In this document: positions 52,165 to 62,918 of the stretch, one piece after another
How positions within the stretch are numbered: the first letter of the stretch is position 1
Layout: each line of letters starts with the position of its first letter
NCBI RefSeq assembly: GCF_000236905.1
Contig: NC_016527.1
Coordinates: 248,001-312,000, forward strand
Direction: 5' to 3'
Length of the DNA: 64,000 nucleotides
From: Tetrapisispora phaffii CBS 4417
Lineage: Eukaryota > Ascomycota > Saccharomycetes > Saccharomycetales > Saccharomycetaceae
Position numbers and translations under genes: made by a program
Notes under the pieces: model-generated
Seen by the model: only the letters and a program-made list of their open reading frames with translations
Database searches by the model: none
Told to the model about the DNA's origin: nothing

Positions 52165-53034
52165 ATGTTCGCACAATTTAGAAATCGTCTAGGTTCAAAA
52201 CTAGGTCAAAGAATATTCATCGGCGGTGCCGCTACTGCTGGTCTAACTTCTTCCGCCATGCTATACGCTGACTCATTGACTGCCAATGCAATGACTGCTG
52301 CTGAACATGGGTTGCATGCTCCCGCTTATGAATGGTCGCATAATGGTCCTCTAGAAACATTCGATCACGGTTCAATTAGAAGAGGTTATCAAGTCTACAG
52401 AGAAGTATGTGCCGCTTGTCATTCATTGGATAGAGTTTCATGGAGAACAATGATTGGTGTTGCTTTCACAAACGCTGAAGTTCGTGATATGGCTGCAGAA
52501 TTCGAATACGACGATGAACCTGATGAACAAGGTAATCCAAAGAAAAGACCAGGTAAGGTTGCTGATATGATCCCTGGTCCTTATCCAAATGAACAAGCCG
52601 CAAGAGCTGCTAATCAAGGTGCTTTACCTCCGGATCTATCTTTAATTGTTAAGGCTAGACACGGTGGTTGCGATTACATCTTCTCTTTATTAACCGGTTA
52701 TCCAGAAGAACCACCTGCAGGTGTCGTCTTACCACCAGGCGCTAATTACAATCCATATTTCCCAGGTGGTTCAATCGCTATGGGTAGAGTGTTATTTGAT
52801 GATTTAGTAGAATACGAAGATGGCACCCCTGCCACCACGTCTCAAATGGCTAAGGATGTTACTACCTTCTTAAACTGGTGTGCTGAACCAGAACATGATG
52901 AAAGAAAGAAATTGGGTCTAAAAGCTGTCATAATTCTGTCTTCTTTGTTCCTATTATCTGTATGGGTAAAGAAATTCAAATGGGCTGGTTTGAAGACAAG
53001 ACAATTCAAATTCAATCCACCAAAGAAGAATTAA
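52165..53034 (+). CDS. CYT1: Cytochrome c1 of respiratory complex III
   Basis: Haem protein of the mitochondrial bc1 complex that passes electrons from the Rieske protein to cytochrome c. A basic, amphipathic N-terminus (MFAQFRNRLGSKLGQRIFIG) and a hydrophobic stretch form a bipartite mitochondrial presequence. The haem-binding CAACH is near residues 83-87 and the Met ligand is in IAMGRV. A C-terminal membrane anchor (AVIILSSLFLLSVWV) is followed by a basic matrix tail. Length 289 is shorter than S. cerevisiae (309), mainly in the presequence. CYT1-MSA1 order matches YOR065W-YOR066W. Confidence 0.97.
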   Translation: MFAQFRNRLGSKLGQRIFIGGAATAGLTSSAMLYADSLTANAMTAAEHGLHAPAYEWSHNGPLETFDHGSIRRGYQVYREVCAACHSLDRVSWRTMIGVAFTNAEVRDMAAEFEYDDEPDEQGNPKKRPGKVADMIPGPYPNEQAARAANQGALPPDLSLIVKARHGGCDYIFSLLTGYPEEPPAGVVLPPGANYNPYFPGGSIAMGRVLFDDLVEYEDGTPATTSQMAKDVTTFLNWCAEPEHDERKKLGLKAVIILSSLFLLSVWVKKFKWAGLKTRQFKFNPPKKN

Positions 53035-54629
53035 GATAAAAAAATTGAAAAATAACAAGAACAATTAGCTCTGTTGTTTCTTCACTTTTGTTTCCTTTGT
53101 TAATGGGAGTAATGTTTTATACCTGTCTACCCGATCCGAAACAAAATGGAAACTAATAGAGTTTATTTATTTATTACTAACACTGATTTAACCATTTTTT
53201 TCTCTCTCTCCTTTATATTTTTGTTTTAGAAAGAAATTATAAAGCAACCAAGAAATATTTTTATAAAATATATTCTCATCATATATATTCATATTACATC
53301 AAAACAAAAACAAAAGCAAAAACAAGATCAACGAAAATACTAGATGCATTAAGGATACTCAATTTCTACTGATGTATCGAGGTATTTGGTTACTGTCTAT
53401 TTATTAAATTTTATTTTATTCCATTGGAACAATTATATTATTATTATCGTAATAAACTGTTCCAATAAATTATTTAAAACAATGAAATTTAAACTTTGGG
53501 AAATAATCACTATAACTGATAAGCCCTTAGACAATAATTTCTTATGTGTATAACCTCATTATTTTTACTAAAAAAAGAAGAATAAATTCTAATATTTAAT
53601 ATTTTTCTATCATTGACACAGCTAAACCAACTCATGGATGAACATCTTGCATTATTATCAATTGAATCTCTCATCTTGTGACTCCCACACAATATGTTGT
53701 GTTTGCAAAAACCCAAATCGACTGTTAATCCAGACGTGGGGGTGCGTGTTACAAAAACACTTCAAATGATTAGTGTGATACGTGGAGTTTCGCTTTCTAA
53801 ATTGAAATGGCAGGTAGGTTCCAGACATTCAGTGGACGAACGATTTGTGTTTTGACAGTTCAAACAACGTATTTCCTAGCCACAGGCTCCATATCAGACC
53901 CAATTGTCTCTGCTATTGAAATAAATGGCTGCAAAGAACCATCAGTTTCATATATTATTACATAATTAAATCTGTTCTTATCTTGAGATAGGTTTTACCC
54001 TAAACGAGTAATTAATTTAGTACACTATTTGACGAATTAGGAAATATGAATAGAGCGAACCAGTAATATCTTAACCTAAAGGGGTAAATATCAAATCTCG
54101 ATCGCGTGAAAAATTATAATATTTTTTACCCAAACACGTAAAACAACATTTTAATTAACTTCATGAAAATTTTCTCCTACTTCATCTGGTAGCTACATAG
54201 TTAAGTCTATCATTTAATACTTTCCATCAGTTAAAGTTAGTTCCAACCAACTGTTAATATTGTTTCTCTAGTGTCAATAAGGGCAATTATATCACTTTTC
54301 TCTAGCCAAGAGAGCCATGTAACTCCAGCATCATTTCGGAATAATAAGACACTTTTAACACTATCTTTTATATTTTCTTATCATCCTAATAATGCAATTA
54401 TTCTACTTTCTTATTTCATTAGAACACCTATCCAATTTATCAATTTAGTTTATAAAAACATTTAATTGTTAAAGTAGCAATTTATTTTGCCCATGTTATA
54501 CTATTTTATTTTATTTTGTTCCTTTTAGATAGATATATATCTATCTATCTTTATAATTATTTACACATAATTGCGATCAGACTATCATCTATATCTCCCA
54601 TTTACAAATATCATTGCTAATATTTACTG
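53035..54629. other. CYT1-MSA1 intergenic, 1.6 kb
   Basis: No gene was recognised. A 22-bp perfect palindrome of GATA/TATC units lies at 54526-54547, about 80 bases upstream of the longest MSA1 frame. Confidence 0.5.
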
Positions 54630-56630
54630 TTGGAAAAGAACCAGGATTATTCCTTCGCATCGAACAAAAAGATTAAGTTTCCATTCACTCGCTATAAATC
54701 CATTGCCATAAATATGCAAGCAACTAATACTCCAGAAAAAGTTGCAAAGAGAAGAGGGAGACCTCCAATCACAAAACATTATGCCAATCCGTTGCAGAGT
54801 CCAATGGCTCATTCATCGAAACAGGTCCAGAAGCAAGGCCTTACTGGTCAAAACACATCAAAACCATTAATGAAAGTTGGCTCTATGACTCCTTCGCCAA
54901 AGAAAAGAAAGAGATCACAAAGTATAACATCAAATAATTCATTCACATCTGCTAGTGAGTTGAATGGTTCAAATAGCCAAAGTAGTTCTAACTTGGATTA
55001 TAAATCGAAGAGAAGCAACTATAGAGGTGTTATATTAATAACCCCACAAAGACAATGCATCTCAACACCAAATAAGTCAAAATCAGAAGGTAATATCGCA
55101 TCGGAAAGTGCTTTATCTACTCCAAATTCTACTAATAGTAACATTTTTTCATCCACATCAAGAGCTACAGCTTTAAGATCATCTCCTCCAACTGCATCAC
55201 CATTGATATATCATAATAAAAAGAGTAATTTAACAAACCCTATTTCGAAGATTGCATGTTTTGATACGACATCAATCCCAAAGTCAATTAAAAGACCATT
55301 CTCGGATTTCAAGTTATCATTTAGTATTAACCCTGATGGAAGAGCATCAATTCAAGGTTCCAAAGCTCAGTTAACTACCCCTACCTCAGCCTCTGATATG
55401 GCTGAGAAAACAAAAGATGTTTTTGAAGACCCATTACTTTCTAATGCATATTCAATCAATAAGAACAACAGCAACAATAATGATACAAATAACAATAGTA
55501 ATGATATTGAAGGTGTGGTAAATAAGGATCATGTATTATCATTGTTGAGAAATTTGAGAAATAATAAAATTGTTTCGAATACTAACAACGTTTTAACAAG
55601 TACAAATAGAAGTAACCAAAAAGTTACCACAGCAACTAATTTACCTGTGATTATTGAAACGTCAACTTCTATCTCATCTTCGCCAAAAGTGAAAAAATTA
55701 ACTTCACCTAAGCAAAACGATGCCACCAATTCTTTATTGCCTCCAACTACCCCTAAATCTCATTTTCAATTTACGACAGGGTTCACACCGATTGGTATAG
55801 ATCAAATATTATTAGATGAAGCCATTTTAGATACTCCCAGGAAGATCTTTAATTCATTTGATAGTAAATTCCAAAATATTACTGGTAGTACGAGCATACT
55901 ACTATCTCCAAAAGCCAAGTTATCTACAAAAACTGCTAATATAGGTTCATCTAGTCAAGAGTTAGTTTTCAAATTGAGCAGTGGCGATCCACTTCTTTTA
56001 ACAGATAAATACATTACTAATCCTTCAAATACAAACACTAATATTAATGAAAATCCAGCACAAACTCATTTACTGTTGGCGACGCCATCGAAAAAGAGAC
56101 ATTTTAATACCCCACCATCGTGGATTAATTTTGGATCACCAAAAACTTCTGATGCTAATAGCAGCAATAACATTTTGTTACCTACGCAATCAAATCAACT
56201 TACAATGACAGATATTAAAGAAGAATCCATGACAGCAATAAAAGATACAACTAAAATAATATCATCTCCAAAATTTAATCTTTTGAGTTCTCCCAGAATT
56301 GATCTCTCAAATTTATCACAGCAATTTGACTTTTCTTTTGATACAAGTCAAGGAAATAAACGTTCAATCTTATTAACTGCAACACCAAAGCGCGTCGATA
56401 ATACTACTTCAAATCAGGAATTACAATTATCTACAGTCATCGAATGCACCCCACTAATACAGCAAACGATGAATGGATCATTAAATTCTAAAATACTAGG
56501 AACACTAAACATGGATGATATCCAACATGAATCAGGAATGCAAGATTGCTCTGTAGTTCCTATCACATCAATTGCGGTGGAACAAGATGATGCAAGAAAT
56601 GCCTTAAGAAAACTAATGAATAATCGTTAA
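54630..56630 (+). CDS. MSA1: G1/S transcription co-activator Msa1
   Basis: Binds SBF and MBF and tunes the timing of G1-specific transcription. The N-terminal signature KRRGRPPITKHYANPLQSPM (AT-hook-like) and KQVQKQG match Msa1/Msa2. Further conserved islands are LVFKLSSGDPLLLTDKY, FNTPPSWINFGSP and IECTPLIQQTMNGSLNSK, with the end DDARNALRKLMNN. Many TP/SP sites suit Cdk control. Length 666 compares with 629 for Msa1. The true start is probably the second Met at residue 29 (54714), 11 residues before the RRGRPP motif as in S. cerevisiae; the first 28 residues have no counterpart there. Confidence 0.93.
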   Translation: MEKNQDYSFASNKKIKFPFTRYKSIAINMQATNTPEKVAKRRGRPPITKHYANPLQSPMAHSSKQVQKQGLTGQNTSKPLMKVGSMTPSPKKRKRSQSITSNNSFTSASELNGSNSQSSSNLDYKSKRSNYRGVILITPQRQCISTPNKSKSEGNIASESALSTPNSTNSNIFSSTSRATALRSSPPTASPLIYHNKKSNLTNPISKIACFDTTSIPKSIKRPFSDFKLSFSINPDGRASIQGSKAQLTTPTSASDMAEKTKDVFEDPLLSNAYSINKNNSNNNDTNNNSNDIEGVVNKDHVLSLLRNLRNNKIVSNTNNVLTSTNRSNQKVTTATNLPVIIETSTSISSSPKVKKLTSPKQNDATNSLLPPTTPKSHFQFTTGFTPIGIDQILLDEAILDTPRKIFNSFDSKFQNITGSTSILLSPKAKLSTKTANIGSSSQELVFKLSSGDPLLLTDKYITNPSNTNTNINENPAQTHLLLATPSKKRHFNTPPSWINFGSPKTSDANSSNNILLPTQSNQLTMTDIKEESMTAIKDTTKIISSPKFNLLSSPRIDLSNLSQQFDFSFDTSQGNKRSILLTATPKRVDNTTSNQELQLSTVIECTPLIQQTMNGSLNSKILGTLNMDDIQHESGMQDCSVVPITSIAVEQDDARNALRKLMNNR

Positions 56631-57159
56631 ATAACAATATATAATTTAACAATTGATAAATTTAATAAGTTATTAAGCTCCGGCGTCGTAAGTATTTTAA
56701 ACTTGAATTGTTCACTAAAGAGGATGAAATGATACACACATGCTGTTTATGTTATTATCTACCTTAAACTACTGAGGACTGTATCTATGGAAAGCACATT
56801 CTTACTTTTATTGATTTATAAACATTGGCACGATTTATCTTAACTATCAGTTCATTTTAATCAACGCTCAATCCTCATTATTAAACTAGAAATAATATAC
56901 TTGGAGAGATGTGTTTAACCACCTACCCTTATATATAAATTAGACCTGGGGCATAAAATCTCGGGCTTAGCGTCTTTTCCTTTAATGTTCATTATAATTA
57001 TTTAAATAAAAATATACTTGAATTATATCGTTAGAACAATCATTTTATGAATATATAAAGGTACTTTTGAATGGAAGTTAATATATCTAACATTAGATAG
57101 CAACTTAACTTTCTAGTTTGTATTGTTATTATTTATCCAGTCGTCTACCTAGCTGAATT
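56631..57159. other. MSA1-VPS5 intergenic
   Basis: AT-rich. ALG8 and VAM10, found near here in S. cerevisiae, are absent. No other feature was recognised. Confidence 0.5.
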
Positions 57160-59220
57160 ATGAACTACGAAGAAAATTTGGATGCCCCAGTTTGGGATGA
57201 GTTGGATACTCAAAATGTAAAAAATAATGCCCGCAATGTGTTTAATAATGACGATTTGAAGCAAGACTTGAATGACACATTTGAGAATTTAGCTATAGTA
57301 AATGAGGAGGAGAAGATCGGTACAAATTCTGATGGTTTTAACAACCCTTTGAGTGAAGTTATAAACAATGAGAACGGTCTATTGAAAGCAGATGCTCATC
57401 CTTGGAGTGGAGGTCATTTCAGTGACAATACTAATAATAGACATTTGATAGATGTACTGGCACCGGAAGACAATAATCTATTATCCGGCTTACAAGATGA
57501 GGGAAAAAATAAGGATGTTAATGAAGCTATTAAAAATGGTGCATTATTTCAAAATGCTCTAATTTCTCCTATCAAGGTAGATGAGTCTGAGTTCGAGGGA
57601 AATAGCCATAAAGAAGAAATGAAATTCAATGGTTCGAAAAAGCTAAATGTTCTCTTCTCGTCAGCCAGACTTCGTAGGATGCCAATTCAAAATGGTAGTC
57701 AAAATAACACAACAAATACTGTCGAAGTAGAACATTCAGATCCATTGAATCAATTTCTTAAAAAAAATGAACCAGAGTCCAAAATAGTTATTAACGATAG
57801 GACAGATAGTGATAAAAACATTCAAACCAGGACACAGAATTTAGTAAGTGAATTAGAAAATCCTTTATTTAACTTACAGAATTATGATAATGATAGTGAT
57901 GATCTACCAACTTCTATAACTACGGGAAGACCAAATACCGAGGATATTGATACAAATAGTAGTTCTAATAAAGAAAAATCCGAAATACCAGATAACGATG
58001 TTAAAGGAGATAAAGCTTTTCCTTTTACCATCGAAGTTAAGGATCCCATTAAGATAGGAGAACTTACTGCAATGCATGTAGAATACAGCGTGGCTTCGCA
58101 ATCTGAGTTGATTAAAGGTAATTTTGCGCAAGTTAACAGGCGTTATTCGGATTTCAGATGGCTTTACCGTCAGTTACAGAATAACCATTGGGGTAAGATC
58201 ATCCCTCCACCACCAGAGAAGCAAATTGTTGGAAGATATAAAACTGATTTTATGGAAAATAGGAGGTTTCAGATGGAACGTATGTTAAATAAGATTGCAG
58301 CTGACCCGGTATTGCAAAAAGATGAAGACTTTTTACTGTTTTTATCGTCAGTTGATTTTATTTCTGAGTCAAAAATGAGAGAACAATTTTCTGGATCTAA
58401 AGCCTCAAATGACAGTAATGATCTTTCTGAAGTTCATATCAGTGATATAAAATTATTAGGGGCAGATGAAGCTGAAATCGTGGCACAGACGGGTGGTTTA
58501 GATGGTGAGCTTAATAGGGGATTCATTAGCATGACATTTTCATCGCAACAAAAATATGAGGAACTTGATGAATATTTTATCAATAATTTGCAAATGCTAG
58601 AAGTTTTAGAGGACCAACTTAGACAGATTGATAAAAGTCTTGAATTGTTGTATTCTGAAAGAAATGATTTAGTGTTTATTATCCAAGAGTATATCAATTC
58701 AATAAAAAAAACAGCTGATCTTGAAGTTATTAAATCTGTTTCCGATTTACTTTTAAACTTTGCTGACGTTCATGAAAAGTTGAAGGAATCTCTTGAACAA
58801 GTTTCCTCACAAGAGCATTTGACATTGGGTGTTACTTTGGATGAGTATATTAGATCAATCACGAGTGTACGCGCAATATTTGATCAAAGGCACAAACTGG
58901 GAAGTATTTTACTATTGGCAGAAAGTGGATACTCAAAAGCAAAAGCTCAACTACATAAATTTGATGGCAATCAAAATGCTCGCAATATTGATAAGTTTAA
59001 GAATGCTAAGGCCAATTATCTAGTTACAAAAAAACGGTACCAAACAATCAGAAATAAATGGCAAGAAGTGGGTAATAAAGTGAAAACTGAGGTGGAATTA
59101 TTTGATAAAGAAAAAGTAGTGGAATTTAGGAATGCAATCGAAATTTTTCTTGAGGCATCAATAGAATCTCAAAAGGCAAATATAGATTTGTGGGAAACAT
59201 TTTACAAAAATAATATATAG
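57160..59220 (+). CDS. VPS5: Retromer sorting nexin Vps5
   Basis: PX-BAR sorting nexin that pairs with Vps17 to tubulate endosomes for retrograde transport to the Golgi. An acidic Asn/Asp-rich N-terminus (1 to about 285) is followed by a PX domain at about 288-412, including RRYSDFRWLYRQL and IIPPPPEKQIVGRYK for PI3P binding. A BAR domain occupies about 440-686. Length 686 compares with 675 in S. cerevisiae. In S. cerevisiae the duplicate YKR078W lies beside TRZ1, so this single gene stands for the ancestral copy; the long N-terminus favours VPS5. Confidence 0.95.
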   Translation: MNYEENLDAPVWDELDTQNVKNNARNVFNNDDLKQDLNDTFENLAIVNEEEKIGTNSDGFNNPLSEVINNENGLLKADAHPWSGGHFSDNTNNRHLIDVLAPEDNNLLSGLQDEGKNKDVNEAIKNGALFQNALISPIKVDESEFEGNSHKEEMKFNGSKKLNVLFSSARLRRMPIQNGSQNNTTNTVEVEHSDPLNQFLKKNEPESKIVINDRTDSDKNIQTRTQNLVSELENPLFNLQNYDNDSDDLPTSITTGRPNTEDIDTNSSSNKEKSEIPDNDVKGDKAFPFTIEVKDPIKIGELTAMHVEYSVASQSELIKGNFAQVNRRYSDFRWLYRQLQNNHWGKIIPPPPEKQIVGRYKTDFMENRRFQMERMLNKIAADPVLQKDEDFLLFLSSVDFISESKMREQFSGSKASNDSNDLSEVHISDIKLLGADEAEIVAQTGGLDGELNRGFISMTFSSQQKYEELDEYFINNLQMLEVLEDQLRQIDKSLELLYSERNDLVFIIQEYINSIKKTADLEVIKSVSDLLLNFADVHEKLKESLEQVSSQEHLTLGVTLDEYIRSITSVRAIFDQRHKLGSILLLAESGYSKAKAQLHKFDGNQNARNIDKFKNAKANYLVTKKRYQTIRNKWQEVGNKVKTEVELFDKEKVVEFRNAIEIFLEASIESQKANIDLWETFYKNNI

Positions 59221-59315
59221 ATAAATTGAATATTTGAATTGTGCATTTTTATATACAAATGTTAAATCGATAATGAGATAACTCAACATTTCGTTACCGT
59301 TAGTTATGAGTACTG

Positions 59316-61976
59316 TCAATTTTCACCATCAGTATCAGTAATAGCAGTTTCTTCTTGTTTTTCATCATCAAATAGTTTATTTAAAATAGTAAATATTTTT
59401 TGTTGTTCTCCAATTTTATCGTAACTCACAATGAAACCATCAAATGCGAAACAATATTCGTTGGCTTTTATTTCAATATTTCTATCCATTTGAGGAAGCT
59501 TTGGGTATCTCTGAGAAAAATGTGTTAAAATTAACTTTCGTGCATTCATTGTATTTGAAACTTCAATTGCCTCATTGATCGTACAGTGTCTCTTTTGTAT
59601 CGCATCTTCCACTAGTTCATTATCTAATGTAGCTTCATGAATTAATAAGTCAGACCCTTGTCCAATTCCGTTAGCAAAATATTTAAAATTAGGTCTTGTA
59701 TCTCCTGAATAAGAGACTTTAAAGGAATTTTTTGAATAATGATTCATGAAGAAGGAAATCGAATTAGAGTAAGCCCAGTTACAGTGGATTGCTTTACAAG
59801 TTTCAAACCTATTAATGTTCAAATCTTTATACATCTCTCTGATTCCTTTCAGGTCTCTAAATGATGAGTTATCATCTAATTCAAGTTTTCTTTTCTTCAT
59901 ATTAGATCCGTTTATGATGTCATTGTATTCTTCGGTCTTAATTGCTAATGTTTCCTTTCTCACATATGGACTTGAGATTAAATGTTCTCCACTAATGTAA
60001 CGAATTTTATCTAAAATTTCAGGATTCTCATATCTCAACCATTCATCCATAAATTTATTATATTGCCAAGGTGTTATTAAATATATTTTAGAGTCTGGAT
60101 CAAATTTATTATGGAGATACCATTCGTTAAGAATACTAATGATTCCCAAATGATGGTCAGCATGCAAATGACTCAAATAAATCATTTTTAAATTTTTAAA
60201 TAAGTCGTTAATCTCAATGCTTGAAAACATTCTTTTAATCGTACCTAACGTATTTTCACCAGCATCTAATAGGATACAACGTTGTTCAAATTCTTTGTTT
60301 ATGTTTTCATATGGTATTTTTACCAAAGTTGAAACCACATTTCTATATTTTGAGGGCAATGCACTTCCTGTACCTAGTGTGATGACTTCCACACCTTTCT
60401 TTTTCTCGAAAGTATTATTAAAGTTATTAATATTTAACTGATCAGTAATCACTTTAGTCTTAGAATATACCTCAACATCTTTATTTGCCAAACTGTTGTG
60501 ATAAATAAGGTCCCATGAGAAAGAACTTTGATGTTGTTCCAAAATTTTAACTTTTTCAGTACCAGCAATAGAATCGTTAATATTATCTGAATTCGTATAT
60601 GGTATAATATCTAATCCATTTCTATCTGAAAAGACATGAATATTTTTACTTAAAAGCTTTGTTGATGTTAATGGAAGCTCTTGATGTTGTGATAAAGTCG
60701 AACCGCTTGGCAGTAAATCTGTTTTATCTTTGAACAAATCGTAAAATTCCTTTGAGAATACTCTATCTGTTCGTGGCAAATTGTAATTTTCAATTTGCAA
60801 TGATTTTAATTTTAAAATTGTGGATGCAGCACCGCTAAAGACAATATTATTTGGGGATACTTTAGAATGTGAAATAAAATGCTGTGTCTCTTCAGGAAAA
60901 CTTTCCATTAATTGTATTAATTCATTGGATATTGTAACATCGTCTCCCAGGAAGTAATAAACTGAACCTAAATTAGTAGAATTATAGTTATGTTGAAAAT
61001 GAGATATGAAATTAGAGAAGTACTCATCATTAGGAATATCTAAAACTAAGATTTTCGAGAAAACACGCTCTTTCTCTAAAACTTTATCCGGTGTAATAAT
61101 AGAACCATTTTCAAGTGTTATTGTCTCACCTTTTGTCAATTTTGCAAACAAGGGACCTTTTGGTACACCTAATTTCAATGCTTCGTCAACCTTAAATTTA
61201 CCTCTTATAGGATTGAAATTTATTTCATAGCTTGTAGTTGATGCGATATCTTTTATATTTATATCTTTCGGTAGCTCAACGTTCAAATGAGGATCTGATG
61301 TTGGATCATATTTCTCTGTTGGAGCATGTTTAGGAAACATATTTGATACAATACTGTTCAATGTTATATTGCTGACAGAATTAAACAAAGATTTTTCGCG
61401 ATCCATGTAAAATTTCCTACCAATAACGATAGATTTAACAGTAAGTAGATTATCCTTGAAAATTTCATCGTTTTTCAGTACGGTTGTTCTCAAATTAATT
61501 CCAAATCTAAACACAAAATATCTCCAAGAGGAGACAATATAGTTGATTATTGGGTCACCATAAACTAAGTTCAATTTGTCTCTTCCTTGATCAGCAATTG
61601 TTAAGATCATACCCGGTAATCCACCGATAGAACTCCAATTTAACTCACCAGTTAAAAATAAATTTTCCAGTTTAGATACTCTAATCCTCTTTTCAGTAAG
61701 ACATCTTTGCGAACCTTCTGAAATCTTACCAAAAAAATATTTTTCACCATGTATTGACTGTAACAATAATAACGGATGTGCAGTATCCGATGTAGGATAT
61801 GATATGGTTGATAAATTAAACATTCTTTTATTTGTGCAGTTCTGTTTCTTCTTCTTATACGTCTTCGTAGTTTCAATTCGAGTACCTTTTTTATAACACC
61901 TATAGTTCAATATCGTATACAGTGAAGAGAATGAGCCTTTATCAACCTTCTTGGGGGTTTTAAATGTTAACCACAA
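59316..61976 (-). CDS. TRZ1: tRNase Z (long form), Trz1
   Basis: Removes 3' trailers from pre-tRNAs in the nucleus and mitochondria. It is a long-form metallo-beta-lactamase protein. The N-terminal half is degenerate but conserved (HGEKYFFGKISEGSQR, TGELNWSSIGGLPGMILT). The catalytic half has SHLHADHHLGI near residue 605 (the HxHxDH zinc motif), SGDTRPN, and HEATLDNEL near the end. Length 886 compares with 838. S. cerevisiae Trz1 begins at what is here Met52 (MFNLSTISYPTSDT, ATG at 61821-61823). The preceding 51 in-frame residues are basic and could be a mitochondrial presequence used from an upstream start. Convergent with VPS5, 95 bases apart; TRZ1-MTD1 order equals YKR079C-YKR080W. Confidence 0.95.
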   Translation of the reverse strand: MWLTFKTPKKVDKGSFSSLYTILNYRCYKKGTRIETTKTYKKKKQNCTNKRMFNLSTISYPTSDTAHPLLLLQSIHGEKYFFGKISEGSQRCLTEKRIRVSKLENLFLTGELNWSSIGGLPGMILTIADQGRDKLNLVYGDPIINYIVSSWRYFVFRFGINLRTTVLKNDEIFKDNLLTVKSIVIGRKFYMDREKSLFNSVSNITLNSIVSNMFPKHAPTEKYDPTSDPHLNVELPKDINIKDIASTTSYEINFNPIRGKFKVDEALKLGVPKGPLFAKLTKGETITLENGSIITPDKVLEKERVFSKILVLDIPNDEYFSNFISHFQHNYNSTNLGSVYYFLGDDVTISNELIQLMESFPEETQHFISHSKVSPNNIVFSGAASTILKLKSLQIENYNLPRTDRVFSKEFYDLFKDKTDLLPSGSTLSQHQELPLTSTKLLSKNIHVFSDRNGLDIIPYTNSDNINDSIAGTEKVKILEQHQSSFSWDLIYHNSLANKDVEVYSKTKVITDQLNINNFNNTFEKKKGVEVITLGTGSALPSKYRNVVSTLVKIPYENINKEFEQRCILLDAGENTLGTIKRMFSSIEINDLFKNLKMIYLSHLHADHHLGIISILNEWYLHNKFDPDSKIYLITPWQYNKFMDEWLRYENPEILDKIRYISGEHLISSPYVRKETLAIKTEEYNDIINGSNMKKRKLELDDNSSFRDLKGIREMYKDLNINRFETCKAIHCNWAYSNSISFFMNHYSKNSFKVSYSGDTRPNFKYFANGIGQGSDLLIHEATLDNELVEDAIQKRHCTINEAIEVSNTMNARKLILTHFSQRYPKLPQMDRNIEIKANEYCFAFDGFIVSYDKIGEQQKIFTILNKLFDDEKQEETAITDTDGEN

Positions 61977-62918
61977 TGTGAATGTCTTATGAATTAATGG
62001 ATATCTAATATAACTTTCTTAGAATAAGTCTAACAACTAATAGTAATTTAAAAAGCCCAATTTCTTGAAGTTCCTCTGCAATTCTGTAAAAAACTTAGAT
62101 TAATAAAAAGGAAAACAGACAGTAACTGAATCAATATAAGAACAACACTGTACATCTATCTAAAATAAAACAATTGCAGTAATACAGATAATGTACTTAC
62201 TAAGGCTGTACATACATTTTACATTTCTTGCGATGAGCTCTAATTGTTGATGAGACAGATAGAGAGTGTCAAAACTGTAACTTCCACATCTTTTTTTTCA
62301 AAATTTCTTGAAATTTCATTTAACAACATGTGACTTATATTATAACCCTATGAACCCTATACTACTGGTCAATGACCCTAATGTAAACCTTTTGCAATCC
62401 AGAGTCAGGAAAACAAGAACTGTAAAACAGAGTCATTTTAGTTTATTCATAGAAGAGCTATCAGTGTTGAACATGTGTGGTCTGGTCTATATATATACAT
62501 ATACATATAGATATTTATTTATAATGTAATGAATATTAATAATGACTTCTGATGGGAGTCTGACTTCTACATGATTGAATTAGTCTTCCGAGACACAACA
62601 TTGTAAGGAATGGTTTAATGTGGATGTTAATCGCTGATATCTAGCAGAGTTTTATCTGCAACCATCACGCAAGCGTCTTTAATTGAGTAATACAAGACTA
62701 TATTAATCTTGGAATATATATTATTCAGGACTGTATTTGGTAATTTAGTTATTATTTTATGTAATCGTACTCTCATACACATTTACGTGAGAGGCTATAT
62801 AAACAGACAACTTTTTCTTGAGAAGTACTGGATTAAGTTTTGTTGAATAAAGTGACAATACTTTACAATTGAAAGCAGAACAACCAAAACCTCATATACA
62901 TCCAATAATAATAACACT
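61977..62918. other. Divergent promoter region TRZ1/MTD1
   Basis: No gene. Contains two GAGTCA sites (see 62402), a TATA-type AGGCTATATAAAC at about 62791, 120 bases before the MTD1 start, and an A/C-rich leader before MTD1. Confidence 0.6.
62402..62435. promoter_or_regulatory. Paired GAGTCA (TGACTC) sites upstream of MTD1
   Basis: GAGTCA at 62402-62407 and 62430-62435, 28 bases apart, about 490 bases upstream of MTD1. TGACTC is the Bas1/Gcn4 core, and MTD1 is a known Bas1-Bas2 target in S. cerevisiae. The distance is large, so this is tentative. Confidence 0.4.
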
